Assembly: GCA_029204225.1 (NCBI GenBank)
Contig: CM055099.1
Span: 64,353,614 to 64,417,613, forward strand
Length of the DNA: 64,000 bases
Direction of reading: 5' to 3'
Source of the DNA: Diphasiastrum complanatum
Taxonomy: Eukaryota; Streptophyta; Lycopodiopsida; Lycopodiales; Lycopodiaceae
The position numbers and the translations under genes were made by a program. The notes under the pieces were generated by a model. It had not been told where the DNA came from. It saw only the letters and a list, made by a program, of their open reading frames with translations, and ran no database searches. Shown one piece after another: positions 22,801 to 33,278 of this stretch (within the stretch, counting starts at the first letter, position 1; each line of letters opens with the position of its first letter).

Positions 22801-25800
22801 AAGATAGATCTTTTCACAGCAAGAGCAACCATAGAATGTGCTTGTGCATCCCTTCTATCCCACTTCTTTTGTTCTTCCGAAGATGTAGAAGATGATGATG
22901 ATCCACGAGGTGTAGGAGGTGCCAAAGACAAAGGCCTTTCCTCATCACCATTGACCAAATCCCACAGCCTTTTCGCTATGAGAAGATTCTTCATCATGTA
23001 ACTCCACAAGGAGTAGTTTGTGCCATCCAACCGATCTTCACTAAACAAAGAACCGATAGCTTCCGATTTTTTAGCCATTACCTCCAACAAAATTTCAGCT
23101 TGTAGTAGATAGGAAAGAGAGCCTTTCCACAACCAAATCTACTCAAAAATTTGCAGCAAACAAAGAGCTGAAAGTAGGAGTACAAGATGTCTTTCAATCT
23201 GCAACCAAAGTGCCCAAAAGATAATGGATATCTGGCTGTCTTTCTGCACAAAAAAACCAGCTTCTTGAAAATTAGGTTAGCTTCGATTGAAGCCTACACC
23301 GAAACCCAATTAGGAAGCCAAATAGTGTGATCAACACACACTCCAATAGTGCTGTTGAAAGCGCCGTACTACTTGCTAAGAATCTGCAAATTTCCAACCA
23401 CAAGTTGACCTAACCCTGAATAGGGTTTGCTGAATTTTGGGCGCCCTCCTACACAAATGCAAACCTGAAAACAAAAACAGCAAGATAAGGAGACACCACA
23501 ACCAAAAATCAGTAGCAGATTTTTGGGCACCCTCCTCCAAACAAAACTTGCTGAAAACTGGTTGCATAAAAATCAAATTTGAGATTCTGATTTTTGGGTG
23601 CCAAAAATTGCTCCTCCAAGATTTTTGATGGCCACCCTCTTGCAACCTGAAAAGAGACAAAAAAGCTGATCCAAACTCCACTTGAAAAGATCAGCAAGAT
23701 GCTGAAATTTCACAACAAAAAGCAAAGAAGCTCGTCTTTTGGTAGGGCGTCAACAAATAAGCTTGCTGCAAATCCGGTAGCTCTGATACCATGTAGGAAA
23801 GCAAGAGTCAAGTCACCAAGATCTAGTTATCAATCAATCTCCACAGAAAACAAGAGAGAAGAGGCTGGGCGCCCAACTCTAAGAGAGAGAGAGAGAGAGA
23901 AAACAACAACAAGAGCAATGGAGAGCAATGCTTAGCCAAACTGTAAAAATGGAATACACAATGAACATCTAAGTACTCTACCTGGATGTGACCAAATGCT
24001 ACCAAACCCTAAGGTTAACCACTTACTATAGGTAGGGCACCCCCAAAAGTCAAGATAGGGCCCCTAAACAAAATTAGACCCCTAAGGACCCACGAGTCAG
24101 TACATGACCAAAATTGGGTCCAACTGAACTTAAGACAAACTTAAGATGGCCTAAATAACTAAATACCCATGGTTACACAAATCTCGACCTTTTGGGTCAA
24201 AGTAACCTATGGATTAACTTTAGCATAGCCTGCAGGAACAGTTGGACAGCAAGGACCAGTTTTGGAAGATCTTGAACAGCCAAGAGTAGTGTCGGAAGAT
24301 CTTGGACAGCAAAGAGCAATTTCGAAAAATCTTAGACAGCAAATTGCAAGAAGAGACATGGCTGTTGGACAGCCCAAAACAGTCCCACGGTGGCTATCAG
24401 CCACTTTGCGGGATAGCAAAATAAGTTCGTTTTATCATGGAAAGACACATGCCTCTACAAAATCAATGGACTATCCTGATTTTTCAGGTTTTGCTCTTAC
24501 ATCTCATGGAGATGTTGCAGAAGAACCTGATTTTTATGAGCAGGCCAAGGGAGTAAAATGTTGGGAGGATGCGATGCAAGATGAGTATGACTCACTTATG
24601 AAGAACCAGATTTGGGTTCTTGTTGATCTTCCTCATGGGAAGAAGGCAATTGGTTCTAAATGGGTATACAAAATCAAGTACAAGGTAGATGGTACCGTTG
24701 AAAGGTACAAGGCAAGGCTTGTTGCCAAAGGCTATGCTCAGCAAAAGGGGATTGATTATAAGAAGACTTTTGCTCTACCGCTCCGATGACTACCGTGAGA
24801 GTAGTAATCTCTTTGGCTGCCCATTTTGGTTGGCGTTTGCGGCAACTTGACATCCTCTTGTCTAAACTCACACACACACACACACACCTCCTCCTCCTAT
24901 TCTCTCTCCAAGACTCTCCTAACTCCCAAGCTCTAGCCTCTCTCCTTAATTCACCTAATAGTAGTGGCTAATACTACTAAACACCTAAGTTCTAACTTCT
25001 CCTAACTCTTATTCTAATTTTTCTCCTTCAAAATGCATTTAACAATCAAGCTTAACCCAAGTTCTAACACATTGCACATTCACCATACATGCCCATTCCT
25101 CTCTCCTCTCTCCTCTAAACTCTTTATCTCCCCAAGGCTCGCTCTTCTCTCCTCTCCTTACACGTTTCTCCCTCTTCTCAACGTTCTCCCCTTGAAAGAG
25201 GCGCAAAAATACATATAAAGTGAATCGCGATAGAATCAGGCCCGGGCTGTAGCTAAAACAATTTCCAATCCTGATTCTTTCCGATTCCGGACTGGTCGAT
25301 TCATTGACGAATCGCGATTCGTCACCCAACGAATCATGATTTGCGGAAACACTACCTGGCGGTTTAGGGTATAGTAAGCACGTAACACTATACAATCCTG
25401 CTGAGCATGCAACAAGTCACACTTATCTGTAGTCCCATCAGCATTATATTTTGTTCAAAACAACAATTTAGTAGCCGATTAGTTTTTTATCTTTTGGTAG
25501 TTCAACCAACTCACAAGTTCTATGTTCCATTACTAAACTCTATTCTTTTTGCGGTGCATTTTGCCATTTCTCTTCTCCAATGGATTTTGCATCTATTCCT
25601 TTGTTGTTGTTGTTGTCATTTGTCACTCTTCTTGCATCTACTTCACTTCACTCACCTTTTTCCGATATTTAATTATTTTTAATTTTGATAATATCACCTT
25701 TGAAGCTTTTGGCTGGTGATGCATCATTATCGAAAATGAAATCTCTACACATAGGGCTTTTTCTGACTTGCTAGTAATATACTCACATGAATTTTTATCT

Positions 25801-26953
25801 TCCATCTTTTATCATGAAAAGTAAGAGTATAATAATCTTGTTTTGCACCAATTTTACTTTTCTTTAGGATTCTATTCATTATGTAAACAATCGTACCAAC
25901 TACTTCCACCTGAAACTATTTGTTAGCCCTTTAGCTTTCATCATATTCCCAACCCTTTCTTCTTGTCTTGCATGGATAACATGCATGAATATTAATATAA
26001 AAACTACACCTATTCTCTTTCTAAATTGAGTATAATAAAAATCATCAAAACCTTTGTCAGTCGCTAACCTATATGCATGAGAAAATGCCCAATGAACTAC
26101 TGTCGGCATCGCCCTCGTGGAACTAAATAAGTGGGCCTTGAGCCTCGTGACAATGCTGTAGACCTGATGCCGGCAACATTGAGGCACCAAGCTGCCATAC
26201 CAATTCGCGCCGACTGCTAAAGGCGTGCCGCCTGATAAATGAAAAAATAAATGCTCAATAAGCCCTAACCAAGAATGACCTAAAAAATGACAGGCTCTAA
26301 AAATTTGGAGGATGTGTGTTATGATACTGGATCGGATGCAAATCGACTATCAAGCAGCAACTGGATACATCCAATGAGATCTCAATGTGAACCAGAAAAA
26401 TCTCATAGTGAAGATGTAGTAGCTTCAACTAGAGTATAAAATGTGCGCGGAAACAAAAGTATGCAAATAAACTATAGAAAGGCGTTTAAAAAGCAATGTT
26501 GGATAATAGACAAGCTGTAAAATATCAACAAGTATTAAGTGACATAATTAAGAATAGCCAATTCACATCCATGACAGTTTTGGAGTTATTCATTTATCTC
26601 AAGCAAATTGGCTCAACTTAAGGGCAAACTCTTCCCGTATGCAAGCTCAAAGAAAGTCTGCACTTGCCACACCTTAAGGACACTGACCCATTTCCTATAC
26701 GCTACTGGATTCTTCATGGGGTTAAGCGTATTCAATCTACACAAATTCTGCAGTGGGGAAGATGATAAGGCAAGGCAAGCTGGATTTGCACAAAAGGGGG
26801 TGATCTGCTGTGGAAAATGAAGACGCACATCAAATGAGGAGGAGGAGAGCATTGAACCTTGAGGTGAACGTATCCATCGCGTTTGAAGGATTGGATTTGT
26901 TGAGGGTTGACAATGTAGGCGTCGCCCACATCCCTCGTCTTGCCACGATCCAT
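10669..26953 (-). CDS. Phytanoyl-CoA dioxygenase (PhyH) family gene, 5' part
   Basis: PhyH proteins are Fe(II)/2-oxoglutarate oxygenases that hydroxylate small or acyl substrates. Three exons join in phase: 26953-26858 (start [19 protein letters not shown], codons 1-32), 13779-13619, and 10809-10669. Joined, they read through [22 protein letters not shown]-like [42 protein letters not shown] and end AEFKW, the order seen in plant PhyH proteins. Splice signals are AAG|GTTCAA (weak), TTGCAG|GGG, AAG|GTATGA, ATCAG|GTA, ATG|GTGAGA. By family knowledge the iron-binding HxD motif starts the next exon, which is not in the window. Intron 1 (about 13.1 kb) holds nested copia, LINE and SINE copies. Substrate unknown. 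About 133 codons are seen, perhaps half of the protein. Confidence 0.85.
10810..13618. other. PhyH intron 2
   Basis: About 2.8 kb. The only clear structure is a 52-bp tandem duplication at 13009-13112. Open frames at 11427-12860 show no recognisable domain. No transposon ends could be identified. Confidence 0.6.
13009..13112. repeat. 52-bp tandem duplication
   Basis: Two copies starting GCATACGATG at 13009 and 13061, nearly identical through the following 50 bp. It lies in PhyH intron 2. Confidence 0.85.
13619..13779 (-). CDS. PhyH exon 2
   Basis: Opens at TTGCAG|GGG with [15 protein letters not shown] and ends LPS plus two bases (AG) before GTATGA. 161 nt; the phase fits exons 1 and 3. Confidence 0.88.
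13953..14023 (+). mobile_element. tRNA-derived SINE head
   Basis: Contains a tRNA-like A box (TAGCTCAGTGG, 13960-13970) and B box (GGTTTGAATCC, 14004-14014) at normal Pol III spacing. The D-arm and T-arm fold, but the acceptor stem (GGGCGGA) does not pair with the 3' side. So it is a tRNA-derived SINE and not a tRNA gene. A second, opposite copy is at 33279-33346; both share GGGAGGTCC after the anticodon arm. It sits inside a LINE fragment. Confidence 0.6.
14024..14464 (-). mobile_element. LINE fragment, copy 3
   Basis: Minus-strand translation gives [20 protein letters not shown] and [18 protein letters not shown] (14178-14470), then [20 protein letters not shown] (about 14050-14110). These match the thumb and C-terminal segments of the LINE at 1939-5700. 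The RT core and zinc knuckle are absent. It is abutted by a copia LTR at 14465. Confidence 0.75.
14465..14686 (-). repeat. Copia A 3' LTR (truncated)
   Basis: Matches 23792-24014 almost base for base, including an internal GA tract (14555-14568). Starts TGTAGGAAAG on the plus strand next to LINE sequence. It is cut off at 14686 where RT coding sequence starts. Confidence 0.85.
14687..15187 (-). pseudogene. Copia A RT N-terminal part
   Basis: Includes [10 protein letters not shown], then [20 protein letters not shown] and [12 protein letters not shown], the stretch just before the RT palm in copia polyproteins. It ends in the LTR after LPHG, so the catalytic domain is missing. A homologous plus-strand fragment at 24226-24866 continues further into the RT. 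Confidence 0.8.
15188..16121 (-). pseudogene. Copia A gag-pre-integrase and integrase
   Basis: Gag-pre-integrase reads [18 protein letters not shown]. The integrase shows the zinc-binding CEGCILGK, then catalytic Asp in HSDVCGP, Asp in RTDRGGEY and Glu in [10 protein letters not shown], the usual DDE spacing, followed by [15 protein letters not shown]. One frameshift near 15780 separates the two parts. The frame is cut on its N-terminal side by copia B at 16127. Confidence 0.85.
16127..16590 (+). repeat. Copia B 5' LTR
   Basis: Starts TGTTAGAAATT, ends TTCTGACA next to the primer site. Contains a likely TATA region (ACTATTTAAGAAGG, about 16427-16440). Confidence 0.93.
16790..17031. repeat. 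Degenerate CAGGT minisatellite in copia B leader
   Basis: About a dozen imperfect units built on CTGAGGCAGGT / CTGGTGCAGG words, between the primer site and gag. Low sequence complexity, no coding sense. Confidence 0.7.
17032..17691 (+). repeat. 330-bp tandem duplication over the gag start
   Basis: Unit 1 17032-17361 and unit 2 17362-17691 start CGGACAGCAGCAACTAAGG and are almost identical. Each contains an ATG and the first ~43 codons of gag (MAGLNDAVL). Only the second ATG (17563) leads into full gag; the first frame runs back into leader sequence. Confidence 0.9.
17563..18397 (+). pseudogene. Copia B gag with zinc knuckle
   Basis: Starts [20 protein letters not shown] and reads [13 protein letters not shown], typical copia gag. 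A frameshift/stop at 17923 is followed by the next frame ([19 protein letters not shown]), then a Lys-rich segment (18170-18220). The CCHC knuckle reads C-F-I[14 protein letters not shown]: the second Cys codon is now TGA at 18296-18298. Confidence 0.85.
18398..21688 (+). pseudogene. Copia B pol (protease, integrase, RT, RNase H)
   Basis: Protease [13 protein letters not shown] (about 18483). Gag-pre-integrase [15 protein letters not shown]. Integrase CEGCVLGK and catalytic [22 protein letters not shown], with a frame change near 19205. [46 protein letters not shown] and catalytic [16 protein letters not shown] at 21135 separates RT from RNase H, which shows [10 protein letters not shown] and [15 protein letters not shown] in different frames. 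Breaks also include a TAG near 20208. Catalytic residues are otherwise kept. Confidence 0.9.
21689..22141 (+). repeat. Copia B 3' LTR
   Basis: Same ends as the 5' LTR. Preceded by the polypurine tract at 21680-21688 and followed by GCTTC. Confidence 0.93.
22147..23132 (-). pseudogene. Copia A gag and protease-side fragment
   Basis: Gag begins near 23077 with [19 protein letters not shown], then [13 protein letters not shown] and [11 protein letters not shown], the UBN2/gag fold. A Lys-rich stretch and a CHHC-type zinc knuckle remnant (GHFIKDC) follow at about 22265-22340. Near the copia B insertion the text reads [17 protein letters not shown], from the protease to gag-pre-integrase region. 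Several frameshifts. The DSGA protease box is lost between 22240 and 22260. Confidence 0.75.
24015..24225. other. Probable outer part of copia A LTR
   Basis: Follows the matched LTR segment without a clear end. No TG/CA boundary or target duplication could be assigned before coding sequence of the next fragment begins. Confidence 0.4.
24226..24866 (+). pseudogene. Copia RT fragment, A family, plus strand
   Basis: Opposite orientation to copia A. Reads [60 protein letters not shown] and [18 protein letters not shown] frameshift at about 24782 leads to [20 protein letters not shown]. It is truncated before the catalytic YVDD box and abuts a (CA)n tract (24869-24887). Confidence 0.85.
24867..26857. 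other. PhyH intron 1, 5' part
   Basis: A (CA)n microsatellite, CT-rich sequence (24880-25160), then AT-rich sequence with no recognisable frame or element ends. Confidence 0.5.
26858..26953 (-). CDS. PhyH exon 1
   Basis: 32 codons from ATG 26953-26951, ending GYVHLK before the donor GTTCAA. An upstream in-frame stretch is a CT-repeat leader, so the ATG after it was chosen. Confidence 0.8.
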
Positions 26954-26970
26954 CGTCTCCAACTCCAAAA

Positions 26971-27022
<52 letters not shown>

Positions 27023-27317
27023 CAACACAACGAAAAGTGTCCTTTCCAATGGGACCTCTCTAGCCCTTCTTCTTGGGAGGGCATACATGGGCAATGTATG
27101 CCAAAGCTCTCAATGGGTGGAGCTAATTGCCACCTCGAGGTGGGCACTCGATGGTTGTAAGAGGAAGCATCATGTTTTAACTCCGAGACTTCCACCTCTT
27201 CTAGAAAAGTGAGCATGTGTATTTGAACAATGTGTTTTCCATGGCTTATGGCTTTGAGCCTTGGAGGGCTATGTGAGCATGATGTGGAGCTCCTACTCAC
27301 TCTAACTGCCCTCAAGC
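26954..27317 (-). promoter_or_regulatory. PhyH leader and promoter, with (CT)n tract
   Basis: Upstream of ATG 26953 on the minus strand. A long CT microsatellite (plus-strand GA at 26973-27020) lies 20-70 bp before the ATG, probably in the 5' UTR. Only about 360 bp separate the ATG from a copia gag fragment that starts at about 27318, so most of the promoter is either very short or supplied by mobile DNA. No clear TATA box was found. Confidence 0.45.
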
Positions 27318-28052
27318 AATAAGTGTTTCGAGCCATATTAACACTTTCCAAAATCTTATGAAACAAATGACTGCAACTGTCTCACTCATAGAAGATATCG
27401 ATGATGTTATGACTCTAAGCAGTCAAGATCAAATTTTGACTCATGATCAAATTTTGGCTCTGGGTCTAATTATGGCTCAGGGTCGAATTCGAACTCTTCA
27501 TCTTTCCAACCAAAGCAGAAACTATTCTGCACATACTGCAATAGAACTGGACATGAGATCAAGGACTACTAAATTTGAAATTCAACAATGAGAAGAAGAA
27601 GCAGTTCCAACAACAAGCGAATTCTACCTCAACCAGTTTCCTCTAGCATCAAGAGGAAGATGAAGCAACCTTTATGACCAAGGTCGGAGAACAACATGAT
27701 ATCGATTCCTGGTATCTCGATTCTAGAGCAACTCAACACATGACTCACCATCAAGACTGGTTCAAAGATTATAAATCTTTCATTGTGCAACTTGGAGACA
27801 ACTCATCACATTCAATTCAAGGTGAAGAAACACAGTCATAATCGAATTTCAGAAAGGTGAAGTCAAGTTGTTGTCCAACATTCTCCGCATTCCAAATCTG
27901 ACCAAGAATCTGCTCTCAGTCAGCATAATCACTGATTTAGGTCGAAGGTCAAATTTGACACAAAACAGCTGCACCATCATTAACAAATCCCGAAAAGTTT
28001 TAGCTTTCGGGAGAAGACGTGGCAACCTCAACAAACTCAGCCTTTGTTATTC
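27318..28052 (+). pseudogene. Copia gag-protease fragment (family C)
   Basis: Starts inside gag at NTFQNLMKQMTATVSLIED. The zinc knuckle CTYCNRTGHEIKDY (last Cys changed to Tyr) is at about 27520-27570. The protease DSWYLDSRATQHMTH has Arg replacing the Gly of DSGA. Many stops. It joins LTR sequence at about 28053, so it is a separate, rearranged copy. Confidence 0.75.
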
Positions 28053-28777
28053 TTTTTTTGCACTAGCGAAAAATGCGACACATTGGCCAAGTGGCCAGAA
28101 TGCCTTAGAAATCATTTTTAAGGCACCTTCGTTTTTTTCGCTCTTTTCGTTGCTTCAAACTAAGGCACCTTCGCCTTCTTCTCTGCCTTCAGTGTAAGGC
28201 ACTTTTCGGCTTTTTCGCCTTCTTCGCTGCCTTGAATCTAAGCAGGAGTTGCAAACCTTCAATCTAAGGGCACCTTTGAGTTTTCCGGCTTTTTCGCATT
28301 TGCTACATTGGCTGACCGACATTGCCAACTTATCAGCAACCCTAAAACAGCTAGACAACCAAATATCCCAAAGGCGGTTGGCGGTTACCAACTTTGTACA
28401 TATGCAAAGACTGGCATAAATAGCATTAAAGGCTTGTAAGATATTTTTCATCGACACTTGTAAATCTATATGTAAGTTGATTCAAGCTATGTAAGTATTA
28501 ATTGAGATAATTAAAAGTCTCTCTTTCAATCAGAGTTTTTTTGTAGCCAGCGTTATCATGCTCAACAAGCTAAAGTTATTACTTCAAGCTATTGGACTCA
28601 CTGTTGATATTTTATCATAGTGCAATTTTTGTCTCACTACTGCATCGTTCATTTGCGTATTTGTATGGATTTTTCTACTTGAATAATTCTGCTGCTAACT
28701 GTTGCATTTCCGTTCCTACACACCGCTCAATCCTCGAGCTTCCGCTGCCGCTCACGCCCACACGCAATTTTACGACA
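28053..28777 (+). repeat. Copia C-family 5' LTR, left end uncertain
   Basis: Ends TTTTACGACA right before a primer site (TGGTATCGAAGT, 28778-28789). Its 3' half matches 45826-46285. A TATA-like CATAAATAG lies at about 28416. The left part has repeated TTCGCC/GGCACCTT words. Confidence 0.7.
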
Positions 28778-28789
28778 TGGTATCGAAGT

Positions 28790-31700
28790 GGGCATTTCAG
28801 TAATCTGCATTTCTATTGCGGATTATCAGTCTTGTTTATACCAAGACGTCTTTCTAGCAAATGCGCAACCAACAGTATTTTGACAGTCGTTGTTTCTACC
28901 AACAAACTTGTTCAACCAGAATGAATCCATCATCTAGTTCATCCCTCGTTCACATACTTGATGGAGATAACTACCATCTCTGGAAATTCAAGTTGAAGGT
29001 TATACTTCTAGCCAAAGAACTGTGGGACATCGTTGATGGCACAGAGCTCAAACCAGAAGGTGATGCAGCCATCATCACCAAGTGGAGACTGAGAGATGAC
29101 AAAGCATTTGCCATGATCACCCTCAACATCAAGGACACTCAAGTCAGTCACATATGTGTTGTTCAGACAGCTAAGGATGCATGGGACATCCTAGCAACTC
29201 TCTACGACATTAGAGACGTTACATCCAAGCTTCAATTGAGGAAGAAATTATTCACCCTCGGAATGTCTGACGCAGATAGTGTTTCAAGCCACCTCAACAC
29301 TTTCGAAAATCTTATGGAGCAAATGATTGCAACTGGCTCAGTCATAGAAGATGGCTGCTCCAACCTATTCCTAAACTAATTTAAACTTAAATTGAATGAA
29401 TAGTTGGCAAACTATTGACGTCTACCAACTAAGGAAGAGTACGACTATGCCTTTAGGGAATCATATGAGGCATTAGTCGATAAATTGAAGAGCGAGGGTC
29501 ATCCTCCACGTGTAAGTATCTTTGAAACATTTAAACTTTGTATTCTTCGTATAATATTGTTGTAAAACATGTTCACTCTTAGCCATTAGTCAAACATTAA
29601 ATACTAATGTGTCTTGCTTGCTTGTATTCATGTAGAGTGGATGTCGAGACAACGACGATGAATAGATTGGGATTCTAAGTTATAGTTGATCTATCGTAAA
29701 TATATAAAGCTAGAGAGACTGCGAACGCAGCAATTTTGCAATACATTGACTGACATTATCAATATATTATTGCAATTAATCACAATATTGTTATTGGTTT
29801 TTTTATGTGCAATGTTGCACCAAGAAATGGAATGTCGGAATCCGAAATATGAGAAATGTTGGATTCCAAGATATGCAATGTAATAACTGACTAGAAATTC
29901 AAAACTATGTGCAATGTTGGATTCCAAAAGAACAATGCAATATATACAAATCAAGGAGTACAATGCTTGAAGTGATAACTTTAGCTTACAGTCGTTGAGC
30001 GTGATAACAATGGCTACAAAAAGATTGACCGGATTAAGAATTATCAGAAGAACAATTTTGATGAAGATTCTAGGATTGATATCTAACAAAATATCTACAA
30101 CAACATTTTTGTTGCAGTTATTACAACCGTCTCATTACAGGTCAGCTTGTACAGTCAGATTCAATGGAAGAAGCTGCAACTCAAGAGCAGTCAAAGCAGC
30201 CAACGCAAAGTCTAATTTCACAGCCAAAAGCTGAAACCAGAAGATCAAACAGAATTCGAGTTCAACTTGTCTGCTACATTGATCAATTTGCTCACTACTC
30301 TATTCAAGAGCCAACCACAATTGTGGAAGCTATGTCACAGGATGACTCAAATCTCTGGAAAGAAGCTATGGACAAAGAGTACAACTCATTATTGAGAAAC
30401 AATACTTGGACTGTCACCAAGCTGCCAACAGGCAGAAAGATATTGGACTGCAAATGAATCTTTAAGATCAAATATAATGCTGACGAAAACATTGATAGGA
30501 GGAAAGATCAACTTGTGGCAAGAGGGTTCTCGCAAACCCCTAATGTTCATTACTTTGAGACCTTCAGCCCGATGGTCAAGCACACCCATCCGTATGCTAT
30601 TGTCATACGTTGCTACTGCATATCTTGAGGTACACCAGATGGATGTACAAATGGCATTTCTCAATGGAGTCATCAAAGAGGACATTTATATGATCCCAGC
30701 TAGAAGGCTATGTCCTCAATTGTCATGAAGACCAGGTATGCAAACTCCATAAAGCTTTGTATGATCTGAAACAATCATCCAGATCATGGTTCCATCACAT
30801 CAACACATTTTTTATCAACCATGGATTTGAACCAAGCTCTGCATACTGTAACGTCTATTTCAAAGCTGTCAACTAGTTATTTTTCATTATCTCAGTTTAT
30901 GTAGATGATAAGTTGTTGTTTAAGCAAATATCGAACTAACAAAGGATACAAAGAGGATGTTGTCGCAAGAATTTGAGATGACAGATCTAAGAGAGACACA
31001 TTATTGTCTCGGGATTCAGATCCATAGAGAAAGAAGTAAAAGGCTTTTCTACATTACTCAGCAAAGGTACTTCCACAACTTGTTAGTGAGATTCAATTTA
31101 TTGAATTGCAAGCTTATACATAATTCCATGGACCCATGATTAAAGTTATCAAAGGAGCAGTGTCCTCATATAGATGAGGAGAGAGGCAAAATGAAGGGGT
31201 ATCCGTACCAGTCGATCATTGGATCCCTGATGTATGGTATTATCTCAACGAGACCTGATCTCGCATACGCCATCAGCTCTTTAAGCCAATATATGGCTAA
31301 CTCTAGCATAGTCCACTAGAAAGCTCTTTTAAGAGTACTTCCATATGTGTGAGCTACCATCAACCTATGCATCTGCTATGGAGATGTTGATTCATCCGAC
31401 ATCCATACGCTTCATGGATATACATATGTGAATTGGGCAGGCGATGTCAACACTAGAATATCAACTTTTGGATTTGTCTTCATGTTCAATAATTGTCCAA
31501 TAGTCTGGAACAGTCATAAGCAAACCTCCATCGCAATGTCATCAACAGAATCTGAATGCATTGTAGCCTCTCAAGCTACGAAAGAGGCGATTTGGTTGAG
31601 GAATCTATTGTTTGATATTGGTCTCAAACAAACTGCTCCAACGATCATTCAATGCAACAATCAGAGTGCTATTGCATTGTCAATCAATCCTAGATTTCAT

Positions 31701-31907
31701 TCTAAGGGCAAGCACATCGACATTAAGTATACTATATCAGGAGCAGAGTATTCAACAAGGAGGTAAATTTGAAATTCTGTAGAACGCAGTATATGGCAGC
31801 TGACATCTTTGCGAACGAATTAAGTCAAGAAGCACACAAGAAATTTTGTGCTATTCTATCTCTGAAGATCAAGGCATTTATAGATCCAAATTAAGGGGTG
31901 GGGGGTG
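28790..31907 (+). mobile_element. Copia element of family C, integrase deleted
   Basis: Gag frame 28924-29376 (MNPSSSSSLVHILDGDNYHL, DAWDILATLYDIRDV, LNTFENLMEQM) ends early. From 29380 to 30120 no copia domain is seen, where zinc knuckle, protease and integrase should be. Then the RT start (LWKEAMDKEYNSLLRNNTW, 30355), RT pieces, and RNase H (STESECIVASQATKEAIWL at about 31540, QCNNQSAIALSINPRFHS at 31650). The purine tract AAGGGGTGGGGGG is at 31893-31905, and an LTR start TGTTGG at 31908. Many stops; inactive. Confidence 0.8.
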
Positions 31908-32500
31908 TGTTGGATTTCTATCCTCTCCATCCCTTGTCTAAATCACTAATCTAGATCCATCCATTCTGTGCGTAGATATTTGTATAGATGTATAGTCTGC
32001 AAAAATAATCTATGTCTGAAAACATGTTTTTGAAGTCATCGCAAGACACAAAACCCCTTCTTACGGTCTATCTCGTTCGTTGTAATGTATCGCAAGGCTC
32101 CGCAAATGGTCACTTGCGGTAACAGGCTCCGCAAGAGGGAGACCGCAAAGGTCTTGCAAAGAAGTTTACTAAGTATCGCAAGCAATCGCAAGTGCCTTAC
32201 TTGTAGTCAATTACGAAAGTGAATGCTAAGGCCCCGAAAGAAGAGTGACCACAAATGCACTACAAAGAGCCCCATTTGCGGTTAGTGGCGGAGACTAGTT
32301 TCAAGGCATTACAAATGGGGGGGACTACAAATACACCATAAAAGGACTCATTGCGGTCACTAGCAGTTATGATACACAAAGGAGACGGACCACAAAGGAA
32401 CTACAAAGGCATCACTTGCGGTCATTAGCTGCTCTTGCCATGATCTACATCAAACACCGCTTTTGTGTGTCAATGTAAATCGTATAAGACTTCAAATCAG
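31908..32500 (+). repeat. Start of 3' LTR, family C-like
   Basis: Begins TGTTGGATTT right after the purine tract. From 32030 to 32430 it carries many CGCAAG / CTTGCGG / GACCGCAAAG words in both orientations. End not resolved. Confidence 0.5.
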
Positions 32501-32522
32501 ACATAGAGATAGATACACAAAA

Positions 32523-33255
32523 TCAATTGATTTGATTGATTTGAACATCAGAGATCAATAACTTGTTCTTTCTCTTTGTTACATCAGAGTATTGTTTTAG
32601 AAAGTACACGACTCTGTCTACATTTCGACATATACTCTCTGTGACTATATAATTTATGTTCCAGTAATCTGAGTCTTGCCCAAGATGAATGAACTTCTTT
32701 GTATTGTAAGGCGTATAGGACTGGGAAAATTCACAATGACTGGTCATGTGTTGAATAGTCCAGCATCGAGAAATCAAGCATTGTCGATTTACACTTTCTG
32801 ATCGTTAATCATAAACGCTTCTTCATCCATATCTTGAATAGGAGATTGTGATGTCTCTACAACTGCATTCGCTTGTTGATCTGATTGCTTTGCTCTTGAC
32901 TTTGTGTCGTCTTCTGATTCGATTGTTTTGAGTCTTTCTTCTCCTTACATTTTTTGCCTCTATGATATGAATTCGAAGAACTATCTCCACTTCTTGCAGC
33001 AACATAGAGAGTACTCTTGGAAGAGTTAAATCTAAGTATGTCGATATGATTATCACCCAGTTTTTGTAACGGTAGGTTGCAAGCTCGATAGAAATTTCAT
33101 GATTGCATCTTGATCCGCTGACAGCTATCATCTGTTGCAAGAGCTTCTTGAACTGGTTTATGTGATTTTGAAGCAAATCACTATTAGACATCTTGAGTGA
33201 AAGAATTTCCTTCTGAGATGCAACTTGGAAGTCACATCCCTCACATCATATAAAC
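32523..33255 (-). pseudogene. Copia gag and protease fragment, minus
   Basis: Gag text LYDVRDVTSKLHLRRKFF, NHINQFKKLLQQMIAVSGS and LPRVLSMLLQE (33255-32990), then TIQHMTSHCEFSQSYTPY and NTKKFIHLGQDSD from the protease (about 32770-32680). Stops and frameshifts throughout. A SINE abuts its 5' side. Confidence 0.7.
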
Positions 33256-33278
33256 TTTTTACACTTGGTGCGTGTGTT

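Larger units (their letters stand above)
14465..24014 (-). mobile_element. Copia element A, host of a nested insertion
   Basis: Minus-strand Ty1/copia element. The LTR next to the primer site is 23792 to at least 24014; a matching LTR piece is at 14465-14686. The primer site (plus GCTCTGATACCA, 23780-23791) is exactly adjacent to the LTR and complements initiator-Met tRNA. Order on the minus strand: gag, zinc knuckle, protease region, [copia B inserted at 16127-22141], gag-pre-integrase, integrase, RT start. The RT core and RNase H are deleted, so the RT start runs directly into the LTR piece at 14687. Outer LTR end and target duplication could not be resolved. Confidence 0.85.
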
